The notes under the pieces were generated by a model. That model ran no database searches. It saw only the letters and a program-made list of their open reading frames with translations, and was not told where the DNA came from. The translations under genes were made by a program, and so were the position numbers. A stretch of DNA of 64,000 nucleotides from Grimontia marina. GTDB lineage: Bacteria; Pseudomonadota; Gammaproteobacteria; Enterobacterales; Vibrionaceae. Shown here one piece after another: positions 8,905 to 17,771 of this stretch; position 1 is the stretch's first letter, and each line of letters opens with the position of its first letter. The stretch is taken from NCBI RefSeq assembly GCF_900060185.1, contig NZ_FIZY01000001.1, positions 248,001 to 312,000 of the forward strand, written 5' to 3'.

Positions 8905-9138
8905 ATGAAGCTCACCGAACTCAAACTCGGCATGGCAGGGAGGGTTTTATCTCTTTCCATGGTACCCACAATTCCAAGAAAAAAACTGATGGCAATGGGT
9001 TTACTGCCTGATACCGACATCAGTGTTGTTCGCTACGCTCCAATGGGAGATCCAGTTCAAATCAGGGTGAGAGGATGTGACATCGCGCTCCGTGTATCTT
9101 TAGCGCAAAACATCGAGGTGACTTCTCATGATGGGTAA
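8905..9138 (+). CDS. feoA: ferrous iron transport protein A (SH3-like)
   Basis: FeoA is a small cytoplasmic SH3-fold protein that supports the FeoB iron channel. I chose the ATG at 8905 (MKLTELKLG), giving 77 residues, the usual length; the frame extends ten codons upstream but those codons overlap the Fur box. The SH3-like motifs are clear (LPRKK-type PRKKLMAMGLLPDTDISVV, GDPVQIRVRGCDIALR). The 3' end overlaps feoB by 11 bases. Confidence 0.94.
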   Translation: MKLTELKLGMAGRVLSLSMVPTIPRKKLMAMGLLPDTDISVVRYAPMGDPVQIRVRGCDIALRVSLAQNIEVTSHDG

Positions 9139-11407
9139 GCAATTACTTACTGTCGGTAATCCTAACTCAGGTAAGACGACATTATTTAACCGACTAACCG
9201 GCTCCCGTCAGGAGATCGGCAATTGGGCGGGCGTCACCGTCGATAAAAAGAAAGGCAAACTAACCCTGGAAGATCAGGACGCTACTCTCACTGATCTACC
9301 GGGTATCTACACTCTGGATAATGCCGACGGTGAAAACAGCCTTGATGAATCAATCGCGATATCTGCTTTGTTCAATCTCCCTTGTGATTTGATTATCAAT
9401 GTTCTTGACGCCAGTAGCCTAGAGCGCAGTTTGTACCTTACGCTTCAGCTCCGTGAACTCGGCAGACCTATGGCAGTTATCCTCAATAAAATGGATGTTG
9501 TTAAAGCACAGGGCTTTGAGATTGACACATTGAAGTTGTCAAATCTCCTCCAGTGTCCGGTTTATTCGGTAACAGCAACGGATATGGAATTTGTCGCTTC
9601 GCTGAACGCATCATTATCAAATGCGTTGGCCGAGACTCAATCTGACGCATCGTTAATATTGGATTATGGTCAGGAGTTAGAGAGAGGCATTGAAACCCTT
9701 TCGAAGGAGTTGGAAAAAGAAGGGCAGGTTTATACCCGTGCCAATGCGATTCGACTCCTCTGTGGAGACTGCGGGTTAAAACGACAGGTTTCTGAAGAAA
9801 CCATTCAAACATTGTCGGGAGTTATCAGCCAACTCGATTCAACAGATATTGATCTTACTGTTGCAGATGTTCGCTATTCGCGTGTGGCGGAGATTTGTAG
9901 AGAATCCAAAGCGCAGTTGATCCCACTCAAAGCGAGAATCACAGATGCGATTGATGACCTTGTATTGAGCCGCTTCTTCGGGTTACCAATCTTCTTCGCT
10001 GTGATGTACCTGATGTTCATGTTTTCCATCAATATTGGCGGTGCATTCATCGACTTCTTCGACATTGGTACAGGGGCATTATTGGTCGATGGCAGTCACT
10101 ACGTGCTGGATAATCACTTGCCAGTTTGGCTGGTGACGATCATTGCTGATGGCGTCGGTGGCGGTATCCAGACCGTTGCAACCTTCATACCTGTCATTGC
10201 CTGTTTGTATTTGTTCATGTCACTACTTGAAACGTCAGGTTACATGGCACGCGCGGCTTTTGTATTGGACAAATCTATGCAAAAAATTGGCTTACCAGGA
10301 AAGGCATTTGTTCCACTGGTGTTGGGCTTTGGCTGTAATGTACCTGCCATTATGGCAACTCGCACACTCGATCAAGAACGTGAACGTCGACTGGCAGCAG
10401 CCATGGCGCCATTCATGTCCTGTGGGGCGAGGTTACCGGTTTATGCGCTCTTTGCCGCCGCTTTTTTTCCGGATAATGGTCAAAACATTGTGTTCCTCCT
10501 TTACCTTCTGGGGATCGCTGTTGCCATTTTCACTGGGGTTGTATTGCGCAGAACACTTTATCCTGGAGACAGCGAGGCTTTACTGATGGAAATGCCCCGC
10601 TATGAATGGCCACGAGTGAAGGACATCCATGTGAAAACCTGGCAGAAACTGAAGCGTTTCGTGCTGGGTGCAGGTAAAACCATAGTTGTGGTCGTAACCA
10701 TATTAAGCTTCGTTAACTCGATTGGCAGTGACGGTTCGTTTGGAAACGAAGATTCAGAGAATTCAGTGCTGGCAAAAGCTGCTCATTTTGTTACGCCTGT
10801 ATTTGCGCCAATTGGTATTCAGGAAGACAATTGGCAGGCTACTGTCGGCATCATTACGGGGATTTTTGCAAAAGAAGCTGTCGTAGGTACGCTCAATAAT
10901 CTCTATGCCTCTCCGAGCGGTGACGAAGCTTCAGAGTATGACTTGTTGGGTAGCTTGACCGAAGCACTGCAGACGATTCCTGAAAACCTGATGGGGCTCA
11001 ACTATGCAGATCCGCTGGGTATTAAGGTTGGCAATTTAGCAGACAATGAAGCGGTGGCCGAAGAGCAAGACGTTGACCTGAGCATTTTTGCTAATCTTAG
11101 CGCAAACTTTACCGTTGCCAGTGCCTTTGCTTATTTGGTCTTCGTTTTGCTTTACACGCCTTGTGTAGCAGCCATGGGCGCTTATGTGCGTGAATTTGGC
11201 CGGCCATTTGCCGTGTTCATTGCAGGGTGGACCATGCTGCTAGGCATAGTCGTAGCGACTATTACTTATCAATCGATGATGTTTATGGTGACGCCTCTGG
11301 CTAGTGGGCTCTGGATTGCGGGTAGTATTGCGCTAATGGTGGCGACGGTTGCACTACTTAAACGTAAGGGTTCTTTCAGTAATGCGCTCAGGGTTGTTGC
11401 GGTATGA
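9128..11407 (+). CDS. feoB: ferrous iron transporter B, GTPase-permease
   Basis: FeoB imports Fe2+ across the inner membrane. The N-terminal G domain has G1 GNPNSGKTT (about 10-18), the switch region NWAGVTVDKK, G3 DLPGIY and G4 NKMD. The rest is a polytopic membrane domain with two Gate repeats, including GFGCNVPAIMATRT and IFAKEAVVGTLNNLY. The length is 759 residues, normal for a gammaproteobacterial FeoB. ATG codons at 9128 and 9131 are both possible. It overlaps feoA upstream and feoC (ATGA) downstream, so the three genes form one operon. Confidence 0.97.
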   Translation: MMGKQLLTVGNPNSGKTTLFNRLTGSRQEIGNWAGVTVDKKKGKLTLEDQDATLTDLPGIYTLDNADGENSLDESIAISALFNLPCDLIINVLDASSLERSLYLTLQLRELGRPMAVILNKMDVVKAQGFEIDTLKLSNLLQCPVYSVTATDMEFVASLNASLSNALAETQSDASLILDYGQELERGIETLSKELEKEGQVYTRANAIRLLCGDCGLKRQVSEETIQTLSGVISQLDSTDIDLTVADVRYSRVAEICRESKAQLIPLKARITDAIDDLVLSRFFGLPIFFAVMYLMFMFSINIGGAFIDFFDIGTGALLVDGSHYVLDNHLPVWLVTIIADGVGGGIQTVATFIPVIACLYLFMSLLETSGYMARAAFVLDKSMQKIGLPGKAFVPLVLGFGCNVPAIMATRTLDQERERRLAAAMAPFMSCGARLPVYALFAAAFFPDNGQNIVFLLYLLGIAVAIFTGVVLRRTLYPGDSEALLMEMPRYEWPRVKDIHVKTWQKLKRFVLGAGKTIVVVVTILSFVNSIGSDGSFGNEDSENSVLAKAAHFVTPVFAPIGIQEDNWQATVGIITGIFAKEAVVGTLNNLYASPSGDEASEYDLLGSLTEALQTIPENLMGLNYADPLGIKVGNLADNEAVAEEQDVDLSIFANLSANFTVASAFAYLVFVLLYTPCVAAMGAYVREFGRPFAVFIAGWTMLLGIVVATITYQSMMFMVTPLASGLWIAGSIALMVATVALLKRKGSFSNALRVVAV

Positions 11408-11628
11408 TTTTGTTTACCTTGAGGGATTATATTCAGTCTCACCCCAAATGCTCATTGAAAGAGTTATCAAAAGCGTTCGCTCTTTCTGAGGATGGTGTTG
11501 AAGCCATGCTGGGTGCGTGGATTAAACGGGGAAAACTCAAGGTGACTGTATCAGAGCGAACATCGGGGGAAGTCAGGCAATACATCTGGCTTGATGATTC
11601 TGAGCTTGGTGTGACTGTCTATCAGTAG
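11404..11628 (+). CDS. feoC: FeoC-like winged-helix protein
   Basis: This 74-residue protein has the winged-helix fold expected of FeoC (LRDYIQSHPKCSLKELSKAFALSEDGVEAMLGAWIKRGKL). FeoC proteins of enterics carry four cysteines for an iron-sulfur cluster; here only one Cys is present, so cluster binding in that form is unlikely. It overlaps the feoB stop by 4 bases and is followed by a terminator. A role in stabilising or regulating FeoB is inferred from position and family. Confidence 0.85.
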   Translation: MILFTLRDYIQSHPKCSLKELSKAFALSEDGVEAMLGAWIKRGKLKVTVSERTSGEVRQYIWLDDSELGVTVYQ

Positions 11629-11636
11629 AAAACAAA

Positions 11637-11667
11637 AAAGCGCGGGATGATTCCGCGCTTTGCTTTT
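11637..11667. terminator. terminator after feoC
   Basis: Stem AAAGCGCGG/CCGCGCTTT with loop GATGATT followed by GCTTTT. Its 3' end reaches the stop codon of the convergent HIT-family gene, so it may serve both. Confidence 0.85.
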
Positions 11668-12097
11668 ATCCTGCTGGGGTAAATCCGGCCGAGTCTAACA
11701 ACAGGCTACGCCACTTTTCGGCCATTTCAACTTGAGCCAACTGATGGCGCTGCACGCCATTGGTGTTTCCCCAAACTGGGCCAGGCCAAGCGATGTCTGT
11801 TTGAAAACGGGCAATATGGTGAACGTGCAGTTGAGGAACCATATTTCCCAGTGCGCCAATGTTGAGCTTGTCAGGGTTGGAGTGTGATTCCAGCTTTTCT
11901 GCAACCAACGAAGATTCTTTGATGAACTGTTGTTGTTCACTTTCCGTTAGGTGGTGAATTTCTCTAATCCCTTCGACTTTAGGAACCAAAATCAACCAAG
12001 GGCCAATATCTTCTTTACTTAATAGCACTCGACAGAGCGGCAGATCGCCTAGCCATGTGGTGTCTGCATCCAATCGGGGGTGGAGTTCGAATGGCAT
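11666..12097 (-). CDS. HIT-family nucleotide-binding protein
   Basis: The protein has 143 residues with the histidine triad near residue 95 (QLHVHHIAR, matching HxHxH plus hydrophobic positions), the catalytic motif of HIT nucleotide hydrolases and transferases. The N-terminal part (LDADTTWLGDLPLCRVLLSKEDIGPWLILVP) matches the diadenosine-tetraphosphate-hydrolase-like branch of the family. The substrate cannot be told from sequence. It is a single gene converging with feoABC. Confidence 0.85.
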   Translation of the reverse strand: MPFELHPRLDADTTWLGDLPLCRVLLSKEDIGPWLILVPKVEGIREIHHLTESEQQQFIKESSLVAEKLESHSNPDKLNIGALGNMVPQLHVHHIARFQTDIAWPGPVWGNTNGVQRHQLAQVEMAEKWRSLLLDSAGFTPAG

Positions 12098-12375
12098 CTC
12101 ATCTTCTCTTGATGTCAGGAAATCAGGTCAAAACTACTTGTATTCAGCGCCAATGTAAATAATCGTTGACTTACCTTTTCTTAAGATTAGAAAAACAGCC
12201 TAACCCCTTAAGGCAGCTTGACCAAGATTAAACTCTTGTTTGTCTGCCTGAGCGCGCTTTGCGAAAATGTCATAGTAAAATCACAAAACTAGGTCCAATT
12301 GTGTCATTGAGCCACGTTTTGTTAAATATGCGGTTAGGCTTTAAGAGTAATAAGTAGCGTCACATGGAGGCGCGA

Positions 12376-12975
12376 ATGGACTATACAGAAGTGCTTGAGT
12401 TTTGGTTTGGTGACCCAGACGCCCCCAAAACTGACGATGTACTCAATTTCATGTGGTTTGAAGGTAGTGGTAGTCTGGACAGGAATATTCGAGAGCAATT
12501 CCTTCCTTATGTCAGTATGGCTGGTGAAGGAAAATTAAGTCAGTGGCTTTCATCTCCGCAAGGAACGTTGGCGACTATTATATTGCTCGATCAGTTCAGT
12601 CGCCGCATCTATCGCGGATTAAGCGCGGCATTCCGCTATGATGAGTTTGCTCTTGCAGTGTGTAAGCGTGGCTTGGCAGAAGCGCAGGATTTCGAGTTAC
12701 CAACGGTTCAGCGTGCGTTTTTCTACATGCCATTACAGCACTCTGAGCATATAGAAGATCAGGAGGAAGCACTTTTCAGGTTTAGCCAACTTTGCAGTTC
12801 AGCCGGACAGGAAGAAGCAGGGTTATTCGAGAATATTTTTCGTCATGCCCGTAACAACTTTGATGTAATAAAACGCTTTGGACGTTTTCCTACACGCAAT
12901 GCGTCTCTGGGCAGACTCTCTACCGAGGCTGAATTAAAGTGGCTTGCTGGTGGCGGTGCAAAATTAACCCAATAG
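12376..12975 (+). CDS. DUF924 family protein
   Basis: The protein opens with YTEVLEFWFGDPD and contains LDQFSRRIYRG and FFYMPLQHSEHIEDQ, the hallmarks of DUF924, an all-helical TPR-like family of unknown biochemical role. I chose the ATG at 12376 (199 residues) because GGAGG at 12366-12370 is well placed for it; the ATG at 12364 would lie within that ribosome site. The gene appears to be monocistronic and converges with the diguanylate cyclase gene. Confidence 0.85.
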   Translation: MDYTEVLEFWFGDPDAPKTDDVLNFMWFEGSGSLDRNIREQFLPYVSMAGEGKLSQWLSSPQGTLATIILLDQFSRRIYRGLSAAFRYDEFALAVCKRGLAEAQDFELPTVQRAFFYMPLQHSEHIEDQEEALFRFSQLCSSAGQEEAGLFENIFRHARNNFDVIKRFGRFPTRNASLGRLSTEAELKWLAGGGAKLTQ

Positions 12976-12984
12976 CAGGCTCGT

Positions 12985-14007
12985 TCATCTAACCTGCGGC
13001 ATCACACAATTTCTGCCTTTGTGTTTAGCACTGTATAAAGCTTCGTCTGCTCTAGCTACCAGCGCATGTCCAAACTCATTTTTCTTATGTTCAGCAATGC
13101 CAAATGAGGCCGTAATCGAGTTTATCTTCTGACCTGAACGTTTGTCTGTCACCGATAGCCTTTCCAATGTCAAGCGCATTTTTTCGGCATAAATGAAGGC
13201 TGATTTAAGTGGAAGGCCCGGCAGAATCGCTACAAATTCTTCGCCTCCGTATCTGAATACTGCGCCGGACGTATCGACTACCTGTTTGAGTTTCGCTGCG
13301 ACAATCTGGAGAACTTTGTCACCCATTTGATGGCCAAACTCATCATTAAACGATTTGAAGTGATCAATATCAACCATCATGACACTGAATACATTGTCTT
13401 GATTAACGTTTTTATCGAGCTGCTTTTCAAATTCGCGACGGTTTAAGCAGCCTGTCAAGGCATCATGTGAAGCTTGCTTCTGATATTCCTGAAGTTGCTT
13501 TTTAAGTGCGTCAATTTCAGTTTTTTGCGAGGTAACTTGTAACTGATATTGGGAGGTGGCACTCAGTAAATGCTGTGAACCTTTGAGAAGTTCATGCAAC
13601 ACTTTCTTGCTTTCGCCGTTTTTGGCGATATCACCTTTCACGTTTTCCAGTTTATCTACCGAGTTGCTTAGGATGTCTCTAAACTCTTCAGTATCCGATA
13701 CAGTGTGCTCCATGGATTCGCCGAGATTAGTCGTTAGCGCTTCAAGCTTTTGGCGGAAGTTATTCACTTCGCGTTTTGCATCATCGATGAGGTAGTTATC
13801 GATAATTTCGTCACAGTGTCTAATCGAGCAGGCACCAAAACGACTGATTTTATTTTCGATGGCTTTATTCAGTTGAGGGTATGTACCAGCGCAATAAGTA
13901 TACCAAAGAGAGAAATAATGAGGCGTTGTTGGTACCTTGTATTTTACCATTAGAGGTATAGCACGTTTGAAAATACGGGTAGCTTCAAAAAAGGTATAAT
14001 CGCTCAT
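12985..14007 (-). CDS. GGDEF-domain diguanylate cyclase (soluble)
   Basis: The C-terminal half is a GGDEF domain (FRYGGEEFVAIL; start DALTGCLNRREFE), so it should make cyclic di-GMP from GTP. The N-terminal 170 residues have no membrane helix and include a coiled-coil stretch before the catalytic domain (SQKTEIDALKKQLQEYQKQ). The upstream inhibitory I-site RxxD is not seen (DTSG at that place), suggesting no product inhibition by that route. I chose ATG 14007 (MSDYTFFEA) because AAGGAG lies 7 bases upstream; the open frame begins seven codons earlier. Confidence 0.9.
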   Translation of the reverse strand: MSDYTFFEATRIFKRAIPLMVKYKVPTTPHYFSLWYTYCAGTYPQLNKAIENKISRFGACSIRHCDEIIDNYLIDDAKREVNNFRQKLEALTTNLGESMEHTVSDTEEFRDILSNSVDKLENVKGDIAKNGESKKVLHELLKGSQHLLSATSQYQLQVTSQKTEIDALKKQLQEYQKQASHDALTGCLNRREFEKQLDKNVNQDNVFSVMMVDIDHFKSFNDEFGHQMGDKVLQIVAAKLKQVVDTSGAVFRYGGEEFVAILPGLPLKSAFIYAEKMRLTLERLSVTDKRSGQKINSITASFGIAEHKKNEFGHALVARADEALYSAKHKGRNCVMPQVR

Positions 14008-14078
14008 TAATGTCTCCTTAGCGAACACTATATCCGCTATTGATACGAAATTATGTACGATAACTTAACGCTGGATGT

Positions 14079-14110
14079 AAAAAACCCCGTACATTGGTAC
14101 AGGGTTTTTG
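14079..14110. terminator. terminator after argS
   Basis: AAAAA-CCC, GTAC, loop ATTG, GTAC, GGG-TTTTT with one internal mismatch. It lies 32 bases past the argS stop on the minus strand, with a T-run on that strand. Confidence 0.82.
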
Positions 14111-14141
14111 AGAATTGTGATCTTAATCTGATTTTATTTGG

Positions 14142-15872
14142 TTACATACGTTCTAGCGTATTAATTCCAAGCAGATCAAGGCCTTGTTTTATAGTGCGTG
14201 ATGTCAGTGCGGCTAGTTTCATTCTACTTTGCTTAGTTTCACCTTCAGCATTCAGGATCGGGCACGCTTCGTAGAAGCTTGAGAATGTACCAGCCAGTTC
14301 GAACAGATAGCTACACATGATGTGCGGCTGCCCTTCGCGTGCAACGCCATCAACAGCCTCTTCAAATTGCAGCAGTTTGGAAACCAGTGCTTTTTCTTTC
14401 TCTTCAGACACAATGATTTGGCCTTCGATGCTGTTCGCATCAATGCCAGCTTTGTTGAAGATAGAGGCCACACGGGTGTAAGCGTATTGCATGTAAGGCG
14501 CAGTATTGCCTTCAAACGCCAGCATGTTGTCCCAGTCAAACACATAGTCAGTGGTGCGGTGCTTAGACAGATCAGCGTATTTTACGGCTGCCATTGCTAC
14601 TGTGTTAGCAATGTTGTCTTTTTCTTCTGCTGACAGTTCAGGGTTTTTCTCTTCAATCAGCTTCTTCGCGCGCACTTCTGCTTCGTCAAGCAGGTCTGCC
14701 AGACGAACGGTACCGCCTGCACGGGTTTTGAATGGCTTACCGTCTTTACCCAGCATCATGCCGAATGCATGGTGCTCAAGGCTCATGCTTTCAGGGACAT
14801 AACCGGCTTTGCGAACGATAGTCCACGCCTGCATCAGGTGCTGGTGCTGACGTGAGTCGATGAAGTACAGCACGCGATCTGCGTTGAAGGTTTCGTAGCG
14901 GTATTTCGCACACGCGATATCCGTTGTGGTGTACAGGAAGCCGCCGTCACGCTTCTGGATGATCACACCCATAGGCTCTCCATCTTTGTTCTTGTACTCG
15001 TCCAGGAACACAACCATGGCGCCGTCATCTTCGACTGCCAGACCTTGTGCTTTCAGGTCTTCAACAATGCCAGCAAGCATGCTGTTGTACATGCTTTCGC
15101 CCATCACGTCTTTGTCTGTCAGGGACACGTTCAGGCGATCGTAGTTGCGCTGGTTTTGTTCAAGGGTGATCTTAACCAGTTGCTGCCATTTTTCTTTGCA
15201 GTACTCGTCACCGCTTTGCAGGCGAACCACGTAGTTACGTGCAGTTTTTGCGAACTCTTCGTCTTCGTCGTAAAGCTTCTTCGATTCACGGTAGAAGCCT
15301 TCGATGTCGCTAAGATCCATTGAAATGTCGCCGCCTTGTGCTTCATGGCGCTCAAGGTTTGCGATCAGCATGCCGAACTGGGTACCCCAGTCGCCAAGGT
15401 GGTTAGCACGGATAACGTTGTGACCCATGAACTCCAGAGTTCGCACAACCGCGTCACCAATGATGGTTGAACGCAAGTGACCAACGTGCATTTCTTTCGC
15501 GACGTTTGGTGCAGAGTAGTCAACCACAATGTTTTGTTTTTCAGCTTCGGCCACACCCAGGCGGTCACTCGCCAGTGCTTCGTCTGCTTTGGCTGCGAGC
15601 CATTCAGTGCTCAAGAAAATATTGATAAACCCAGGACCTGCGATTTCGGTTTTTTCCGCCATGCCATCCAGATCCAGAACATCCAGCACTTTCTGCGCGA
15701 ATTCGCGTGGGTTACAACCCAGCTTTTTGGCAACACCCATGATGCCGTTTGCCTGGTAGTCACCAAACTGTGGTTTCGCTGATTGACGGACAGCCGCTGG
15801 GCTGCCTTCAGGTGCACCTGCAACAACCATGGCTGCAGCGACTTTGTCGTTAAGAAGGGCTTGAATATTCAC
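14142..15872 (-). CDS. argS: arginyl-tRNA synthetase
   Basis: ArgS charges tRNA-Arg with arginine. The 576-residue length and the class I signature are clear: [17 protein letters not shown] holds the HIGH-type motif (HVGH), and the N-terminal Add-1 domain ([15 protein letters not shown]) and the C-terminal anticodon-binding DALR domain (ending [18 protein letters not shown]) are both complete. It is divergent from yecM, the same neighbour as in E. coli. Confidence 0.98.
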   Translation of the reverse strand: MNIQALLNDKVAAAMVVAGAPEGSPAAVRQSAKPQFGDYQANGIMGVAKKLGCNPREFAQKVLDVLDLDGMAEKTEIAGPGFINIFLSTEWLAAKADEALASDRLGVAEAEKQNIVVDYSAPNVAKEMHVGHLRSTIIGDAVVRTLEFMGHNVIRANHLGDWGTQFGMLIANLERHEAQGGDISMDLSDIEGFYRESKKLYDEDEEFAKTARNYVVRLQSGDEYCKEKWQQLVKITLEQNQRNYDRLNVSLTDKDVMGESMYNSMLAGIVEDLKAQGLAVEDDGAMVVFLDEYKNKDGEPMGVIIQKRDGGFLYTTTDIACAKYRYETFNADRVLYFIDSRQHQHLMQAWTIVRKAGYVPESMSLEHHAFGMMLGKDGKPFKTRAGGTVRLADLLDEAEVRAKKLIEEKNPELSAEEKDNIANTVAMAAVKYADLSKHRTTDYVFDWDNMLAFEGNTAPYMQYAYTRVASIFNKAGIDANSIEGQIIVSEEKEKALVSKLLQFEEAVDGVAREGQPHIMCSYLFELAGTFSSFYEACPILNAEGETKQSRMKLAALTSRTIKQGLDLLGINTLERM

Positions 15873-15892
15873 TTGCTTACCTTAATTCTGAC

Positions 15893-15914
15893 ACCCGGCA
15901 AAATTCAGCCGGGT
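15893..15914 (-). other. hairpin in the argS leader
   Basis: ACCCGGC/GCCGGGT with an 8-nt loop lies about 20 bases upstream of the argS start on the minus strand. It could affect initiation of argS, but no terminator T-run follows. The rest of the 15873-16161 gap holds only the divergent promoter region of argS and yecM. Confidence 0.4.
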
Positions 15915-16161
15915 TAAAGCAAAAAATCCGTCAACAATACCCACTGCAATTTGAGGCAAACAGGGCATGGTTGACGGCTTTAGCACTGAAACTTGGGCAT
16001 CAAAGTGTGATGCGCGTATGTAGGCGTAATAATACCCACAAACAGGCGCAGTTTAAAAGCTGAATCCTGCGAAATAGGTGGATTTCATAGCAAGTAAAAG
16101 CGTGTGCGTTCCAGTGATATCAACGCTGTGGTAAATTCCTGTCATCTTTGAAGGTAACGAG

Positions 16162-16746
16162 ATGACCATGTCAGCATTAACCGTCGAATCCCTCTTCGCC
16201 ACACTCCCTGAATTTTCTGCTCGTATGGATGCGCTGTTAGAAGTGTTGGAGTTGGATCTTAGCGCCTATCAGGCCGACCACATCGCTTTGCGCATTAACG
16301 ACAGAAAAGCGGCTGAGGAACTTCACCAATCCTGGCTTTCTTCGGGTGAAGAACTTTCCGTGAATAACATCAATGGTCGTCCAATTGTGGTGATCAAAGC
16401 GAACGAGTCTCTGTCTTTCGGTCAATGGCAAACGCATTGTGTCGAGTTGCCTTATCCGGGCGATAAGCTTTATCCGGATGAAGGGTGGGAACACGCTGAA
16501 TGGGTGGTACCGTCAAAGGCGACAACACCAGAAGCGTTGCTTGATGATGTGTTTGGTTTGTTCCCAGCGCTTGCAGCAAAGTGGGATCAACTGGCATCAC
16601 TGGGTGTGAAGGTGAAGCTGAGTTCTCCTGCTGGCGAGGGCGAGCGTATTGCCAACCCGACAGTGGCATTCAAGTTCAAGGGCGTTTGCGTCAAGCTCCA
16701 CCCGGTGACTCTGGAGCAAGTGATAGAAAGTGAAAAAGGAGCCTGA
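16162..16746 (+). CDS. yecM: VOC-superfamily protein YecM
   Basis: The protein matches the YecM family: LSAYQADHIALRINDRKAAEELHQSW, WQTHCVELPYPGDKLYPDEGWEHAEWV and a C-terminal KLHPVTLEQVI. The fold is the vicinal-oxygen-chelate type with conserved His/Glu that may bind a metal; no reaction is known. The 194 residues begin at ATG 16162 or 16168. As in E. coli it lies beside argS. The stop codon is within the loop of a terminator. Confidence 0.9.
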   Translation: MTMSALTVESLFATLPEFSARMDALLEVLELDLSAYQADHIALRINDRKAAEELHQSWLSSGEELSVNNINGRPIVVIKANESLSFGQWQTHCVELPYPGDKLYPDEGWEHAEWVVPSKATTPEALLDDVFGLFPALAAKWDQLASLGVKVKLSSPAGEGERIANPTVAFKFKGVCVKLHPVTLEQVIESEKGA

Positions 16747-16760
16747 GGCTCCTTTTTTTT
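16733..16760. terminator. terminator of yecM (and convergent purU)
   Basis: AAAAAGGAGCC, loop TGA (the yecM stop codon itself), GGCTCC, then eight T. The purU stop is 15 bases downstream on the other strand, so it probably serves both genes. Confidence 0.92.
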
Positions 16761-16774
16761 GGTCGATTTCCGGC

Positions 16775-17611
16775 TTACAGAATGACGGTCTTATTGCCAT
16801 AAACGAAGACTTTGTCTTCGATCACTTGGCTCAGTGCATTACTCAGCACGGTTTTCTCTACGTCACGACCCGCTTTCACCATGTCTTCAGCACTGAAGGT
16901 GTGGTCAACATGTTTCACGTTCTGGTCGATGATTGGACCTTCATCTAAATCGTTGGTCACGAAATGTGCCGTTGCACCAATGATTTTCACGCCACGTTCC
17001 CACGCCTGATGATAAGGGCGCGCGCCGATGAATGCGGGCAGGAAGCTGTGGTGAATGTTGATGATTTTGCGAGGGAAACGGGCAACAAAGTTTGGTGTCA
17101 GCACGCGCATAAATTTCGCCAGAACAATATGGTCTGGTTCATACCCTTCGATGATGTCGATGATTTGGTTTTCATGCGCTTCACGTTCCAGGCCTTCGTG
17201 GCTCACAAAGTGGAACGGAATATCGAATTTTTCCGTTAATGCGGCCAGCTTATCGTGGTTACCAATTACGGCGGCAATATCCACATCCAGTGAGCCGTCA
17301 TAGGCTTTCATCAGGATGTCACCCAGACAGTGTGACTCTTTGGTCACCATGATCACCACACGTTTACGGCGACTGGTGTCAACGAGATTGCGGTGACTGC
17401 CTGCAGGGAGTGCCTGATCAATATCCATCAAGAAGGTTTCATCATTGAAAATCCCTTCCAGCTCAGTGCGCATGAAGAACTGACCGGTACTATGGTCAAC
17501 GTACTCATTGTTATGAATGATGTTGAGTTGGTGCTTGTAACAGATGTTGGTGATCTTGGCGATGAGGCCTTGAGCGTCAGGGCAGTCCGTCAGCAGGATT
17601 TTTCTTTCCAT
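16775..17611 (-). CDS. purU: formyltetrahydrofolate deformylase
   Basis: PurU hydrolyses 10-formyl-THF to formate and THF, supplying formate for PurT and balancing one-carbon pools. An N-terminal ACT domain (ILLTDCPDAQGLIAKITNICYKHQLNI) precedes the formyl-transferase-like catalytic domain, where Asn-His-Asp residues sit in INIHHSFLPAF and DEGPIIDQ. The length is 278 residues (E. coli 280). The start region is preceded by a 9-bp inverted repeat. Methionine/glycine control known in E. coli cannot be judged here. Confidence 0.97.
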   Translation of the reverse strand: MERKILLTDCPDAQGLIAKITNICYKHQLNIIHNNEYVDHSTGQFFMRTELEGIFNDETFLMDIDQALPAGSHRNLVDTSRRKRVVIMVTKESHCLGDILMKAYDGSLDVDIAAVIGNHDKLAALTEKFDIPFHFVSHEGLEREAHENQIIDIIEGYEPDHIVLAKFMRVLTPNFVARFPRKIINIHHSFLPAFIGARPYHQAWERGVKIIGATAHFVTNDLDEGPIIDQNVKHVDHTFSAEDMVKAGRDVEKTVLSNALSQVIEDKVFVYGNKTVIL

Positions 17612-17625
17612 AGAAACGTATTACT

Positions 17626-17656
17626 CGTGATGAATTTTAATTTGCTATTCATCACG
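17626..17656. promoter_or_regulatory. inverted repeat in the purU leader
   Basis: CGTGATGAA (17626-17634) and TTCATCACG (17648-17656) are perfect inverted arms 13 bases apart, ending 15 bases before the purU start. It may be an operator or an mRNA hairpin; I recognise no known regulator site. Confidence 0.4.
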
Positions 17657-17668
17657 TTTTACTCTGAA

Positions 17669-17684
17669 TTGACCTCAAGGTCAA
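17669..17684. promoter_or_regulatory. 16-bp palindrome between purU and yoaA
   Basis: TTGACCTCAAGGTCAA is a perfect palindrome in the divergent promoter region. A wider dyad ACCTCA (17672-17677)/TGAGGT (17696-17701) overlaps it, a spacing reminiscent of MerR-family operators. No regulator is assigned. Confidence 0.35.
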
Positions 17685-17771
17685 AGACTTGACGGTGAGG
17701 TTCTGCATGTCTGGCGATAAGGGGGGATTGTTGGCATAATGCAATCCTTTCAAATACTGTATAAATGACCA

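Noticed and set aside
14322-15323. Several plus-strand frames of 60-103 residues
   Set aside because: All are shadows of argS on the minus strand.
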